From Streptomyces sp. RB17 (GTDB lineage: Bacteria; Actinomycetota; Actinomycetes; Streptomycetales; Streptomycetaceae): 64,000 nt of DNA. Below the pieces are notes generated by a model, which was given only the letters and a program-made list of their open reading frames with translations, was not told the origin of the DNA and ran no database searches. Positions 7,873 to 16,491 of this stretch are shown in pieces; the stretch's first letter is position 1, and each line of letters begins with the position of its first letter. A program made the translations under genes and the position numbers. Location: the NCBI RefSeq assembly GCF_009604455.1, contig NZ_WEGL01000004.1:744001-808000 (forward strand). The letters are read 5' to 3'.

Positions 7873-8814
7873 GTGATGACACTCGCCCTCGGCCCGAGCT
7901 GGCTCGATCCCAGCCATCTGCTCGACACCTACGGCATCTGGGGTCTGCTGCTCGTCGTCTTCGCCGAGTCCGGCCTGCTCATCGGCTTCTTCCTGCCGGG
8001 TGACTCGCTGCTGTTCACCTGCGGCCTGCTGATCACCTCGCATCAGATGCACGTCCCGCTGTGGGGCGCGATCGGCCTGATCTGCCTCGCCGCGATCCTC
8101 GGCGACCAGGCGGGCTACATGTTCGGCAAGAAGGTCGGCCCGTCCCTGTTCAACCGCCCGGACTCCCGCCTGTTCAAGCAGGAGAACGTCACCAAGGCGC
8201 ACGAGTTCTTCGAGAAGTACGGCCCGAAGTCCCTGGTCCTGGCCCGTTTCGTGCCGATCGTGCGCACGTTCACGCCGATCATCGCCGGCGTCAGCGGCAT
8301 GAAGTACCGCTCGTTCCTGATCTTCAACGTCATCGGCGGCACCCTGTGGGGCGCGGGCGTCACCCTGCTCGGTTCCTGGCTCGGCAACATCGACTTCGTC
8401 AAGAACAACATCGAGGCGATCCTCATCCTGATCGTCCTCGTCTCCGTGGTCCCGATCGCGATCGAGTTCCTGCGGGCGCGGAGCAAGGAGAAGAAGGGCA
8501 AGGAGAAGCAGGCAGCGCAGTCCGCCCCGGCACCCCGGCCGCAGTACCAGCAGCCCCCGGGCATGGACACCGCCACCACCCAGCTGCGCCGCATCGAGCC
8601 GGACCAGCCGTACGAGCCGCAGGAGCAGCAGTACTGGAACCAGGGCTACGACCAGCAGCAGTACTACGACCACCAGCAGTACCCGCAGCAGCCGTACCAC
8701 CAGCAGCAGTACGACCAGCAGCAGTACGACCAGCCCCAGCAGCAGTACGACCAGGCGCAGCAGCAGTACGACCAGGCACAGCACCAGTACCCCTACGACT
8801 ACCGCCAGCAGTAG
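7873..8814 (+). CDS. DedA family membrane protein with Gln/Tyr-rich tail
   Basis: The 313-residue protein has a normal DedA core (residues 1-205). It contains the re-entrant motif FAESGLLIGFFLPGDSLLF near residue 33, GDQAGYMFGKK near 78, and FVPIVRTFTPIIAGVSGM near 126 with the conserved arginine. DedA proteins scavenge or flip undecaprenyl phosphate and phospholipids. A cytoplasmic tail of about 100 residues follows a Lys-rich stretch and is built of Gln-Gln-Tyr-Asp-type repeats, absent from ordinary DedA proteins. The start is GTG 7873 or ATG 7876; CAGGAG lies about 10 nt before the GTG. Confidence 0.9.
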   Translation: MMTLALGPSWLDPSHLLDTYGIWGLLLVVFAESGLLIGFFLPGDSLLFTCGLLITSHQMHVPLWGAIGLICLAAILGDQAGYMFGKKVGPSLFNRPDSRLFKQENVTKAHEFFEKYGPKSLVLARFVPIVRTFTPIIAGVSGMKYRSFLIFNVIGGTLWGAGVTLLGSWLGNIDFVKNNIEAILILIVLVSVVPIAIEFLRARSKEKKGKEKQAAQSAPAPRPQYQQPPGMDTATTQLRRIEPDQPYEPQEQQYWNQGYDQQQYYDHQQYPQQPYHQQQYDQQQYDQPQQQYDQAQQQYDQAQHQYPYDYRQQ

Positions 8815-8833
8815 CCGACCGGGGCGCGGGCCC

Positions 8834-10513
8834 TCAGAACCCCCTGGTCCGCTTGGCGGACTTCCGCTTGCCGGGGGATCCCACCCTCAGGAACAACCGG
8901 AAGACCTCCGACCCCAGATTGACGCCGATGGCGATGGCCATCGCCAGCGACGCCGCGTTGGCCAGCGACACCAGCCCCTTGTTCACCTCGTTCTGGGCCA
9001 TGTTCAGCAGCCCGAAATACGTGGCGGAACCCGGCAGCAGCGGCCCGATCGCCGCCGTCGTATAGGGCAGCGCCGACGCGAACCGGTACCGCGACAGCAG
9101 CTGTCCGAACAGGCCGACCAGCCCGGCGGCCACAGCGGTGGACGCCACCGGCGAGATGTCGGCGACGTAGTGCATCGCGCCGTACACCGTCCAGGCGACG
9201 CCGCCGTTGAGGGTCACCCACAGCACGGTCGACCGCTCCTGCTGGAGCAGCACAGCGAACGTCAGCGACAGCAGCATGGAGGCCGCGATCTGGATCAGCG
9301 GCCGTTCGTTGATGACGAGCGCCGCGTCCGGGTTGAGCTTGCCGCCGACCTTCACCCCGAAGTACAGGACGACCAGCACGCCGGCGACGATGCCGACGAA
9401 GAAGTACAGGACCTCCAGCAGACGGGCCGACGCGGTGATGTAGAAGCCGGTCAGACCGTCCTGGACGCCCGCCACCAGCGCCCGCCCGGGCAGCAGCGCG
9501 AACAGTCCACCGGTGACGACGGCGGACGCCTTCACGTCCACGTGCGCCAGCGCGAACGCCACCCCGACCGCCGCGGGCGGCATCGCGGCGACCGTGAACT
9601 GGTAGAACTCCGGCAGCCCGCGCCCCGCGCACAGCCAGGCCAGCCGGTCGCCGAGCATCGCGCCCATCGCGGCGGCGACGAACACGATCAGGTCGCCGCC
9701 GACCAGCACCGACGCCGCACCGGCCAGCAGCCCACTGGCCAGGGTCAGTGCCCAGCCGGGGTAGGGGTGCCGGTTGCGGCGGATCTCCGCCAGCCGCCGG
9801 TAGGCCTCCTCCAGGGAGACATGGGTCTCCGGGTCGGTCAGATCGTCCACCAGCCGGAACACGGCCGCGAGCCGGGTGTAGTCGGTGCCCCGCCGCCGTA
9901 CCGTCCGCGAGGCGGTCACCGGGTCCTCCACCAGCGACGGCTGGTGCGAGATCGACAGCAGCGTGAAGGTGACGTTCGGCTCGCAGCGGTCCAGGCCGTA
10001 GGAGCGGCACACCGCGAACATCGCGGTCTCCACGTCCTCCGCGCCCTCACCGCCGGCCAGCAGCAGCTCGCCGATACGCAAGGTCAGGTCGAGCACGCGC
10101 GGGACCGCCGGGCCCTCCTCCTCGGTGCGCTGCACCAGCTCCGGCGCGGGGCGCTCGGCCACCGGCATGCGCAGCATCGTGCGCATCCGGTCCTGCCAGG
10201 GCGCGTCCTTGACCAGGCTGACCAGCGGCACTCCGGTGGCCGGGGTGAACGCCGTCAGCGAGTCCTTGGCGCCGTAGGTGCTCGGTGGGCTGAACGCCGA
10301 CCCCTCCGGCTCGGCACCCGGCGTGTGCGGCGTCTCCAGGCCCTCCGGCAAGGCGAACTCGGAGGTGGTCTCCGGCTCACCGGCCGTCTTCGGCACGTCG
10401 AGACCCGCGGGAATGGCGAACTCGGACGTGATCTCCGGGTCGTACCGCGCCTCGTCGGACCGGGGCTTGCGGTCCTCCGCCTCCGTCACCTCGTACTGCT
10501 CCCTGAACGACAC
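8834..10513 (-). CDS. ThrE-type threonine/serine exporter
   Basis: The 559-residue membrane protein has the two parts of the ThrE family. The DUF1212 region starts near residue 140 (LTLRIGELLLAGGEGAEDVETAM) with five or so helices, and the second helical block (DUF3815-like) ends near residue 545. The family exports small amino acids by proton antiport. The first 110 residues are disordered and carry two copies of a roughly 20-residue repeat with core TSEFA(I/L)P.GL. It lies downstream of ppa but a strong hairpin separates them. Confidence 0.87.
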   Translation of the reverse strand: MSFREQYEVTEAEDRKPRSDEARYDPEITSEFAIPAGLDVPKTAGEPETTSEFALPEGLETPHTPGAEPEGSAFSPPSTYGAKDSLTAFTPATGVPLVSLVKDAPWQDRMRTMLRMPVAERPAPELVQRTEEEGPAVPRVLDLTLRIGELLLAGGEGAEDVETAMFAVCRSYGLDRCEPNVTFTLLSISHQPSLVEDPVTASRTVRRRGTDYTRLAAVFRLVDDLTDPETHVSLEEAYRRLAEIRRNRHPYPGWALTLASGLLAGAASVLVGGDLIVFVAAAMGAMLGDRLAWLCAGRGLPEFYQFTVAAMPPAAVGVAFALAHVDVKASAVVTGGLFALLPGRALVAGVQDGLTGFYITASARLLEVLYFFVGIVAGVLVVLYFGVKVGGKLNPDAALVINERPLIQIAASMLLSLTFAVLLQQERSTVLWVTLNGGVAWTVYGAMHYVADISPVASTAVAAGLVGLFGQLLSRYRFASALPYTTAAIGPLLPGSATYFGLLNMAQNEVNKGLVSLANAASLAMAIAIGVNLGSEVFRLFLRVGSPGKRKSAKRTRGF

Positions 10514-10571
10514 CTTCCGTACGGCTCAGTATGCGCACACGTACCCGGACGGGCCGTACACGCGCGTGGAT

Positions 10572-10609
10572 GCGGACGGGCCGCACGCGTGCGCGTACGG
10601 CCCGTCCGC
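10572..10609 (-). terminator. Terminator of ppa
   Basis: GCGGACGGGCCG (10572-10583) and its exact complement (10598-10609) form a perfect 12-bp stem with a 14-nt loop, 14 bp after the ppa stop codon. It has no U-tract, as is common in Streptomyces. Confidence 0.7.
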
Positions 10610-10622
10610 AGGAACAGCGGGC

Positions 10623-11114
10623 TCAGTGACCGCCCTGCTCCTTGAAGCGCTTGTAGGAACGCTCGATCTCCGCCTCGGCGTCCGTGCGGCCCACCCAGTT
10701 GGCGCCCTCGACCGACTTGCCGGGCTCCAGGTCCTTGTACACCTCGAAGAAGTGCTGGATCTCCAGGCGGTCGAACTCCGACACGTGGTGGATGTCGCGC
10801 AGGTGCTCCACACGCGGGTCGGTGGCCGGAACGCACAGCAGCTTGTCGTCGCCGCCCGCCTCGTCCGTCATGCGGAACATGCCGATCGCGCGGCACTTGA
10901 TCAGGCAGCCCGGGAAGGTCGGCTCGTCCAGGATGACCAGCGCGTCCAGCGGGTCGCCGTCCTCGCCGAGGGTGTTCTCGACGAAGCCGTAGTCGGTCGG
11001 GTAGGCGGTCGAGGTGAAGAGGCGACGGTCCAGGCGGATCCGACCGGTCTCGTGGTCCACCTCGTACTTGTTGCGCGAACCCTTCGGGATCTCGATCGTG
11101 ACGTCGAACTCCAC
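10623..11114 (-). CDS. ppa: Inorganic pyrophosphatase
   Basis: The 163-residue soluble family I pyrophosphatase hydrolyses pyrophosphate to phosphate and pulls biosynthetic reactions forward. The active-site signature DGDPLDALV (about residues 52-60) supplies the Mg-binding aspartates, and KGSRNKYEVD at the N-terminus is also typical. The GTG at 11114 is chosen because GGAGGAG lies 6 nt upstream and it gives the usual 163 residues; an ATG at 11138 would add 8 residues that include the ribosome site. It is divergent from the carboxypeptidase gene. Confidence 0.95.
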   Translation of the reverse strand: MEFDVTIEIPKGSRNKYEVDHETGRIRLDRRLFTSTAYPTDYGFVENTLGEDGDPLDALVILDEPTFPGCLIKCRAIGMFRMTDEAGGDDKLLCVPATDPRVEHLRDIHHVSEFDRLEIQHFFEVYKDLEPGKSVEGANWVGRTDAEAEIERSYKRFKEQGGH

Positions 11115-11199
11115 CGGTGGCTCCTCCATGATCAGCACATAGTTCTGGTGGTTAAGTGTCCCTCACGCAGGTGTGTGATCGCGAAAGGGGCTGGTGGTC

Positions 11200-12795
11200 G
11201 TGCCAGAGCTGAGGCCTTGGCGGGCCGCGAGGCCACAGGTGGTGCGGATCGCGAACGCCGTACGACCGCGTCTGGCGCGAGCCGGGGCGGCCGCGAAGCC
11301 GCGGATCGCACGGTTGACGCGAGCCCTGCGGTCCCGGACCCCGGCTCTGCCGCGGCCGCAGGCCGTGAAGACTTGGCAGTACACCGCGGCTGCCACCACC
11401 GCCGGCCTGGCGCTGGCCGCCGGTGTGGTGACCACGGCCGGCCCCTGGGACGCCAACGGCCAGCGTACGGCCGAGAGGGAGCGGGCCGCCGCCCTGGAGC
11501 GGACAGGTGGCGCAGATCACGGCCGGTCCGGCACGTCGGTGGATGCGCCCCGGCCCGCCCCGAGCGCCGGACCCGTCCTGGTGGGCCTGGACGGCTCGAC
11601 GAGCGCCGTCGGCACCAAGAAGGCCGCGCCGGGCGGAAAGCCCCTCCCCGACGTCCTGGGGCCCCTCCTGGACGCCGCCGCGCTGGGCGGCACCCACGCG
11701 GCCGCCGTCGTCGACGTCGCCACCGGCAGGCGCCTGTACGGTGCCGACGCCGGCGAGGCCCTCACCCCCGCCTCCACCACCAAGATCGCCACCGCCGTCG
11801 CCGCCCTGTCCGCCCTGGGCCCCGACCACCGTTTCACCACCCGCGCCGCCCTTGAACCCGACACCGGCGAGCTCGTCCTGGTCGGCGGCGGCGACCCCAC
11901 GCTGACGGCGCGCAAGAACGCCGACGGCTGGGCCGGCCTGCGCGACCTCGCGGCGAACACCGCGAAGGCCCTGCAGAAGCGCGGCATCCACGAGGTCACG
12001 CTCTCCTACGACACCACCCTGTACTCCGGTCCCTCCGTGCACCCCATCGGCGTCAACGACAACCTCGCGCCGGTCAGCGCCCTGATCGCCGACGAGGGCC
12101 GCACCGACGACTCCAGCAGCGGCCCGGCGCCCCGCGTGAGCGACCCGGCGAAGGACGCGGCGAGCAGGTTCGCGACCTTCCTGAAGGCCGCGGGCATCAC
12201 CACCACACCCCCCGGCCCCTCCAAGGCCAGCACGCGCGCGCAGACCCTCGCCACGGTCTCCTCGCCCCCGCTGTCCGAGGTGGTCGAGCGCATGCTGACC
12301 AACAGCGACAACGACATCGCCGAGGCCCTCGCCCGCCAGACCGCCCTCACCAGCGGCCTGCCCGGCAGCTTCGACGGCGGCGCCAAGGCGATCTCCGCCC
12401 GGCTGACCAAGCTGGGCCTGCCGATGTCCGGCGCCTCCTTCCACGACGGCAGCGGCCTCGACCGCGACGACCGGCTCACCCCCGACCTGCTCACCGCCCT
12501 CCTCGTCACCGCCGGCGACCCCGACCGCCCCGGCCTGCGCCCCGTCCTCACCGGCCTGCCCGTGGCCGGCTTCACCGGCACCCTGGCCGACCGCTTCACC
12601 GACAGCGCGGCAGGCGCCGTACGCGCCAAGACCGGCACCCTGACCGGCGTGAACACCCTCGCCGGCACGGTCGTCGACGCCGACGGCCGCCTCCTGGCCT
12701 TCGCCTTCATGGCCTCCGGCACGACGAACCCCGGGGAGGCCGAGTCGGCCCTGGACAAGACGGCCACAGCCCTGGCGGCCTGCGGCTGCGGGTGA
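11200..12795 (+). CDS. dacB: D-alanyl-D-alanine carboxypeptidase/endopeptidase (PBP4 type)
   Basis: The 531-residue protein trims and cuts peptide cross-links of peptidoglycan outside the membrane. It has a long basic N-terminal cytoplasmic stretch, one membrane segment near residues 60-80 and a Pro/Ala/Gly linker. The peptidase S13 domain has all three motifs: S192-T-T-K195, S369-D-N in NSDND, and K477-T-G. The GTG at 11200 has AAAGGGG 9 nt upstream; the earlier GTG (11194) is only 3 nt from it. Class C penicillin-binding proteins of this type usually have a signal peptide; here it looks like an uncleaved anchor. Symbol by homology. Confidence 0.92.
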   Translation: MPELRPWRAARPQVVRIANAVRPRLARAGAAAKPRIARLTRALRSRTPALPRPQAVKTWQYTAAATTAGLALAAGVVTTAGPWDANGQRTAERERAAALERTGGADHGRSGTSVDAPRPAPSAGPVLVGLDGSTSAVGTKKAAPGGKPLPDVLGPLLDAAALGGTHAAAVVDVATGRRLYGADAGEALTPASTTKIATAVAALSALGPDHRFTTRAALEPDTGELVLVGGGDPTLTARKNADGWAGLRDLAANTAKALQKRGIHEVTLSYDTTLYSGPSVHPIGVNDNLAPVSALIADEGRTDDSSSGPAPRVSDPAKDAASRFATFLKAAGITTTPPGPSKASTRAQTLATVSSPPLSEVVERMLTNSDNDIAEALARQTALTSGLPGSFDGGAKAISARLTKLGLPMSGASFHDGSGLDRDDRLTPDLLTALLVTAGDPDRPGLRPVLTGLPVAGFTGTLADRFTDSAAGAVRAKTGTLTGVNTLAGTVVDADGRLLAFAFMASGTTNPGEAESALDKTATALAACGCG

Positions 12796-12807
12796 CCCCT
12801 GCGAGCT

Positions 12808-12890
12808 GTGGGCGCCCTGCCGACTGCTGGCCCCCTGCCCGCTGTGGGCCCCTGCCGACCGTCGGCGACGCCTGCCGAGCGCAGTGGACC
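12808..12890. repeat. Imperfect ~20-bp repeats after dacB
   Basis: Four degenerate units built on CCCTGCC(G/C)AC or CCTGCCGAG follow the dacB stop codon. They are too divergent for a recent expansion. No function is apparent. Confidence 0.45.
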
Positions 12891-13030
12891 CCTCACCCCG
12901 CCGGGCCCATCCACCCGGCCGCAACCGCCCGCCCGGCCGCCCGGGTGTGCCCGCCCACCCATCCGCGCGGCCGACCGCCGGCGGCGGCGGACCTCCGCCA
13001 CCGGCATGGGCAGTCGTTCCGCAGGGCGAT

Positions 13031-13070
13031 GGGGGTGCCCCCGCGTGAGCGAAGGCGAGCGTGGGGAGCG
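13031..13070. repeat. GGGGGTGCCCCC-type dispersed element
   Basis: A near-palindrome GGGGGTGCCCCC is followed by CGTGAGCGAAGGCGAGCG and GGGG. It resembles a repetitive element common in Streptomyces intergenic DNA (consensus recalled from memory). Confidence 0.45.
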
Positions 13071-13146
13071 GTCAGCGCCGGGGGCCGGCCCAACGCCCCG
13101 CCCCTCGCCATCCCTTCACGGCCTGCCCCCAGCGGGAGCGTTCCCG

Positions 13147-13152
13147 TACGGT
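13147..13152 (+). promoter_or_regulatory. Putative -10 box, leaderless DUF2342 gene
   Basis: TACGGT lies 7 nt before the ATG at 13160 with no ribosome site between, as expected for a leaderless mRNA. Confidence 0.45.
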
Positions 13153-13159
13153 TGACGAC

Positions 13160-14296
13160 ATGACTGGCTTCGGTGGCACCACATCTCCCGGGATGGTCGA
13201 CTGGAACCTCGCGGTGGCAACCGCGACACGGCTCGTACGACCGGGCCCCGACGTCAGCCGCGACGAGGCCCGCGCCGTCGTCGCGGAACTGCGCCGGCAC
13301 GCCAAGGCCTCGGAGGAACACGTCCGGGGCTTCACTCGTATGGGCACCGACGAGATCCACGACACCCCCGTCCTGGTCGTCGACCGGCCCGGCTGGGTCC
13401 GCGCCAACGTCGCCGGTTTCCGCGAGATCCTCCGGCCGCTCCTGGAGAAGATGCAGGAACGGCGCGCCGGCAGCCCCGGCAACGCCGTCCTCGGCACCGT
13501 CGGCGGCAAGGTCACCGGCGTGGAACTCGGCATGCTGCTGTCGTTCCTGTCCTCCCGCGTCCTCGGCCAGTACGAGACCTTCGCCCCCGCCACCCGCGAC
13601 CTCCCGGCCGGCGAGAACGGCGGCGGCCGCCTCCTGCTCGTCGCACCCAACATCGTCCACGTCGAGCGCGAACTCGACGTGGAACCCCACGACTTCCGGC
13701 TGTGGGTGTGCCTGCACGAGGAGACCCACCGCACCCAGTTCACGGCCGTGCCCTGGCTGCGCGACCACCTCGAGGGCGAAATCCAGTCGTTCTTGGCGGA
13801 GACCGACGTCGACCCGATGACCTTCCTGGAGCGCATCAGGGAAGCCGCCCAGTCCCTCGCCGGAGGCCGTCCCGAGGGCGAGGCGGGGGAGGACGGCGGC
13901 CGCTCTTTCGTGGAGCTGGTGCAGACCCCCGCCCAGCGCGAGATCCTCGCCCGTCTCACCGCCGTCATGTCCCTGCTGGAGGGCCACGCCGACTACGTGA
14001 TGGACGGCGTCGGCCCCAGCGTCGTACCGACCGTGGCGGAGATCCGCGAGAAGTTCCAGCAGCGACGCGCCAAGGGTGCCTCCCGCCTCGACCTCGCCCT
14101 GCGCAAGCTGCTCGGTCTGGACGCCAAACTCAGGCAGTACAGGGACGGCGAACGGTTCGTACGGGCCGTCGTCGAGCAGGTCGGCATCGACGGCTTCAAC
14201 CGCGTGTGGACCTCGCCCAACACCCTGCCCACCAAGGCGGAGATCGCCAAACCGGCGGACTGGGTCGCGAGGGTGCACCGCAAGGCCGAGTCGTGA
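13160..14296 (+). CDS. Zinc-dependent metalloprotease-like protein, DUF2342
   Basis: The 378-residue protein belongs to DUF2342, an actinobacterial family once labelled coenzyme F420 biosynthesis-associated. The zincin-like motif HEETH sits near residue 191, and GHADYVMD near residue 276 could give the third ligand. No signal peptide is seen, so it is probably cytoplasmic. It lies just upstream of tilS and hpt, as its homologue does in mycobacteria. Its substrate and true protease activity are unproven. Confidence 0.88.
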   Translation: MTGFGGTTSPGMVDWNLAVATATRLVRPGPDVSRDEARAVVAELRRHAKASEEHVRGFTRMGTDEIHDTPVLVVDRPGWVRANVAGFREILRPLLEKMQERRAGSPGNAVLGTVGGKVTGVELGMLLSFLSSRVLGQYETFAPATRDLPAGENGGGRLLLVAPNIVHVERELDVEPHDFRLWVCLHEETHRTQFTAVPWLRDHLEGEIQSFLAETDVDPMTFLERIREAAQSLAGGRPEGEAGEDGGRSFVELVQTPAQREILARLTAVMSLLEGHADYVMDGVGPSVVPTVAEIREKFQQRRAKGASRLDLALRKLLGLDAKLRQYRDGERFVRAVVEQVGIDGFNRVWTSPNTLPTKAEIAKPADWVARVHRKAES

Positions 14297-14487
14297 ACGG
14301 CATGGACACGTCGTGAATCGAATCCGGCCGACGGCAGGCGAACGCCCCTCCAATCACCCGTCCGAGGGACCGTGAGCCATGCGTAGGCGTGCAATGCTCG
14401 GGGAACCGCCCGCTTCTGTCACCATCTACACACTCTGAGTGACCGACTCGGGCTCACCCCCCGAAAACTTCATGAAGGGAACCGGAC

Positions 14488-15624
14488 ATGGGTCCCCATC
14501 CTGCGGTCGCGGCGATACGCCTGGCGGTCCGCCGCGTCCTCCATGACATCCTCAACGACCACCAGACCTCCGGCAGCCCCGGCGTACGGACCTCCGTCGG
14601 CCCGGGCCGGCCGGCCCTGGGCGAGCCCGGTCGGCAGGCCCGGCAGGCCCTCGGCGGCCCCGGTCGGCAGGCCCTCGGCGAGCACCCGGACCGGACAGCC
14701 GAGCGGCTCCCCTCCCCGCTCGTGCTCGTCGCGTGCTCCGGCGGCGCCGACTCCATGGCCCTCGCCTCCGCCCTCGCCTTCGAAGCGCCCAAGCTCGGCA
14801 TCCGCGCCGGGGGCGTCACCGTCGACCACAGCCTCCAGCCCGGCTCCGACCTCCGCGCCGACGAGGTCGTCCTGCGCCTGCGCGAACTCGGCCTCGACCC
14901 GGTCGAGTCCATCGCCGTCACCGTGGGCCGCGACGGCGGGCCCGAGGCCGCCGCCCGCGACGCCCGCTACGCCGCCCTCGACGCCGTCGCCGAACACCAC
15001 GGCGCCACCGCCGTCCTGCTCGGCCACACCCGCGACGACCAGGCCGAAACCGTCCTGCTCGGCCTCGCCCGCGGCTCCGGCATCCGCTCCCTGTCCGGCA
15101 TGGCCGCGGTCTCGGGGGCCGACGGCCGTTACCGGCGCCCCTTCCTGGCACTCGACCGGCAGACCGCCCGCAAGGCCTGCATGGTCCAGTCCCTCCCCGT
15201 CTGGGACGATCCTCACAACACCGACCCCGCCTACACCCGCTCCCGGCTGCGGCACGAAGGCCTGCCCGCCCTGGAGAAGGCCCTCGGCAAAGGGGTCGTG
15301 GAGGCGCTCGCCCGCACCGCCCAGCTCTCCCGCGACGACGCCGACGCCCTCGACGCCTGGGCCAGCCAGGCCGAGGCCTCCGTACGCGACGCGGCAGGCC
15401 TGCTGGAGTGCGCCAAGCTCTACGCCCTCCCGCCCGCCGTGCGCCGCCGCATCCTGCGCCGCGCCGCCATCGAGGCCGGCGCCCCGGCCGGTTCGCTGTT
15501 CGCCCGCCACATCGAGGAAGTCGACCGCCTGATCACCGGCTGGCGCGGCCAGGGAGCCATCAATCTCCCGGGCAAAGTCGTCGCACAGCGGCAGGGTGGC
15601 AGACTGGTGATTCGGCAAGGCTGA
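14488..15624 (+). CDS. tilS: tRNA(Ile)-lysidine synthase
   Basis: The 378-residue protein attaches lysine to C34 of the AUA-reading tRNA-Ile. The PP-loop motif SGGADSMAL lies near residue 85, and TVDHSLQPGS and GHTRDDQAETVL are also typical of TilS. The actinobacterial protein has a short C-terminus. The 45 residues before the P-loop are enlarged by an 11-residue repeat (PGRQALG core) not expected in the family. AAGGGAA lies before the ATG. It is followed by hpt 90 bp later, a pairing widespread in bacteria. Confidence 0.93.
   Translation: MGPHPAVAAIRLAVRRVLHDILNDHQTSGSPGVRTSVGPGRPALGEPGRQARQALGGPGRQALGEHPDRTAERLPSPLVLVACSGGADSMALASALAFEAPKLGIRAGGVTVDHSLQPGSDLRADEVVLRLRELGLDPVESIAVTVGRDGGPEAAARDARYAALDAVAEHHGATAVLLGHTRDDQAETVLLGLARGSGIRSLSGMAAVSGADGRYRRPFLALDRQTARKACMVQSLPVWDDPHNTDPAYTRSRLRHEGLPALEKALGKGVVEALARTAQLSRDDADALDAWASQAEASVRDAAGLLECAKLYALPPAVRRRILRRAAIEAGAPAGSLFARHIEEVDRLITGWRGQGAINLPGKVVAQRQGGRLVIRQG
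14626..14674 (+). repeat. 33-bp-period direct repeat inside tilS
   Basis: The 16-mer CCCGGTCGGCAGGCCC occurs at 14626-14641 and again at 14659-14674. The repeat encodes PGRQ-type segments in the N-terminal extension of TilS and keeps the reading frame. Confidence 0.7.
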
Positions 15625-15714
15625 ATCCCGGCCCCGCGGAGCGATCCTCCGGCGGCCGGTCCGGGCAGCCGGTGGCCGTGGACTGCGGCCGTAAGTGCGG
15701 GACGACCGAAAGTG

Positions 15715-16275
15715 ATGCGGGTGGACGCGAAAGACATGGGTGCCGACCTCCAGCAGGTGCTCATCACCAAGGAAGAGATCGACGCGAAGCTGGCCGAGCT
15801 GGCCGCGAAGATCGACGCGGAGTACGCGGGCAAGGACCTGCTCATCGTCGGCGTCCTCAAGGGCGCCGTGATGGTCATGGCGGACCTCGCCCGGGCGCTG
15901 TCCACCCCCGTCACCATGGACTGGATGGCCGTGTCCTCCTACGGCGCGGGCACCCAGTCCTCCGGCGTCGTGCGGATCCTCAAGGATCTCGACACCGACA
16001 TCAAGGGCAAGCACGTCCTGATCGTCGAGGACATCATCGACTCAGGCCTGACCCTGTCCTGGCTGATCAACAACCTCGGCTCCCGCGAGCCCGCCTCCCT
16101 GAAGGTGTGCACGCTGCTGCGCAAGCCGGACGCCGCCAAGGTCGCCATCGACGTCGAGTGGGTCGGCTTCGACATCCCCAACGAGTTCGTCGTCGGCTAC
16201 GGCCTCGACTACGCCGAGAAGTACCGGAACCTGCCGTTCGTCGGTACGCTCGCGCCCCACGTCTACGGCGGCTGA
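15715..16275 (+). CDS. hpt: Hypoxanthine phosphoribosyltransferase
   Basis: The 186-residue enzyme salvages hypoxanthine or guanine with PRPP to give IMP or GMP. The PRPP-binding loop VLIVEDIIDSGLTL (near residue 102) is intact, and VLKGAVMVMADL near 45 is the second PRPP contact. Possible starts are GTG 15712, ATG 15715 and ATG 15736. None has a strong ribosome site; 15715 is chosen for similarity to known Streptomyces proteins as I recall them. It is probably co-transcribed with tilS. Confidence 0.93.
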   Translation: MRVDAKDMGADLQQVLITKEEIDAKLAELAAKIDAEYAGKDLLIVGVLKGAVMVMADLARALSTPVTMDWMAVSSYGAGTQSSGVVRILKDLDTDIKGKHVLIVEDIIDSGLTLSWLINNLGSREPASLKVCTLLRKPDAAKVAIDVEWVGFDIPNEFVVGYGLDYAEKYRNLPFVGTLAPHVYGG

Positions 16276-16325
16276 GCCGCACCGGGTGGTGTGAGCCACT
16301 CGGCTCAAGCCTTGTAGGACGATCG

Positions 16326-16343
16326 GGAACCCCGGCGGGTTCC
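16326..16343 (+). terminator. Hairpin after hpt
   Basis: GGAACCC and GGGTTCC form a perfect 7-bp stem with a 4-nt CGGC loop, 50 bp after the hpt stop codon. It could end the tilS-hpt transcript before ftsH. Confidence 0.45.
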
Positions 16344-16491
16344 AGGCCGTTGAAGCATGCAGAGACGGGCTCCCCGGCCCCTCGAAGCGGACTTCGTGCG
16401 GCTTCGGACCACCACGCTGGGGTACCGTCAGAAGAACTGTCTTATCAAACTCACTATGGCAGGAGGGACGGGGCGGCACCGCTCCGTATGG

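Larger units (their letters stand above)
12796..13159. other. 364-bp intergenic region with repeats
   Basis: The left part (about 12808-12890) is an imperfect repeat of roughly 20 bp with core GCCCCTGCC. The right part has a GGGGGTGCCCCC element followed by GAGCGAAGGCGAGCGTGGGG-like sequence. I see no gene with a ribosome site. The promoter of the next gene lies at its right end. Confidence 0.6.
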
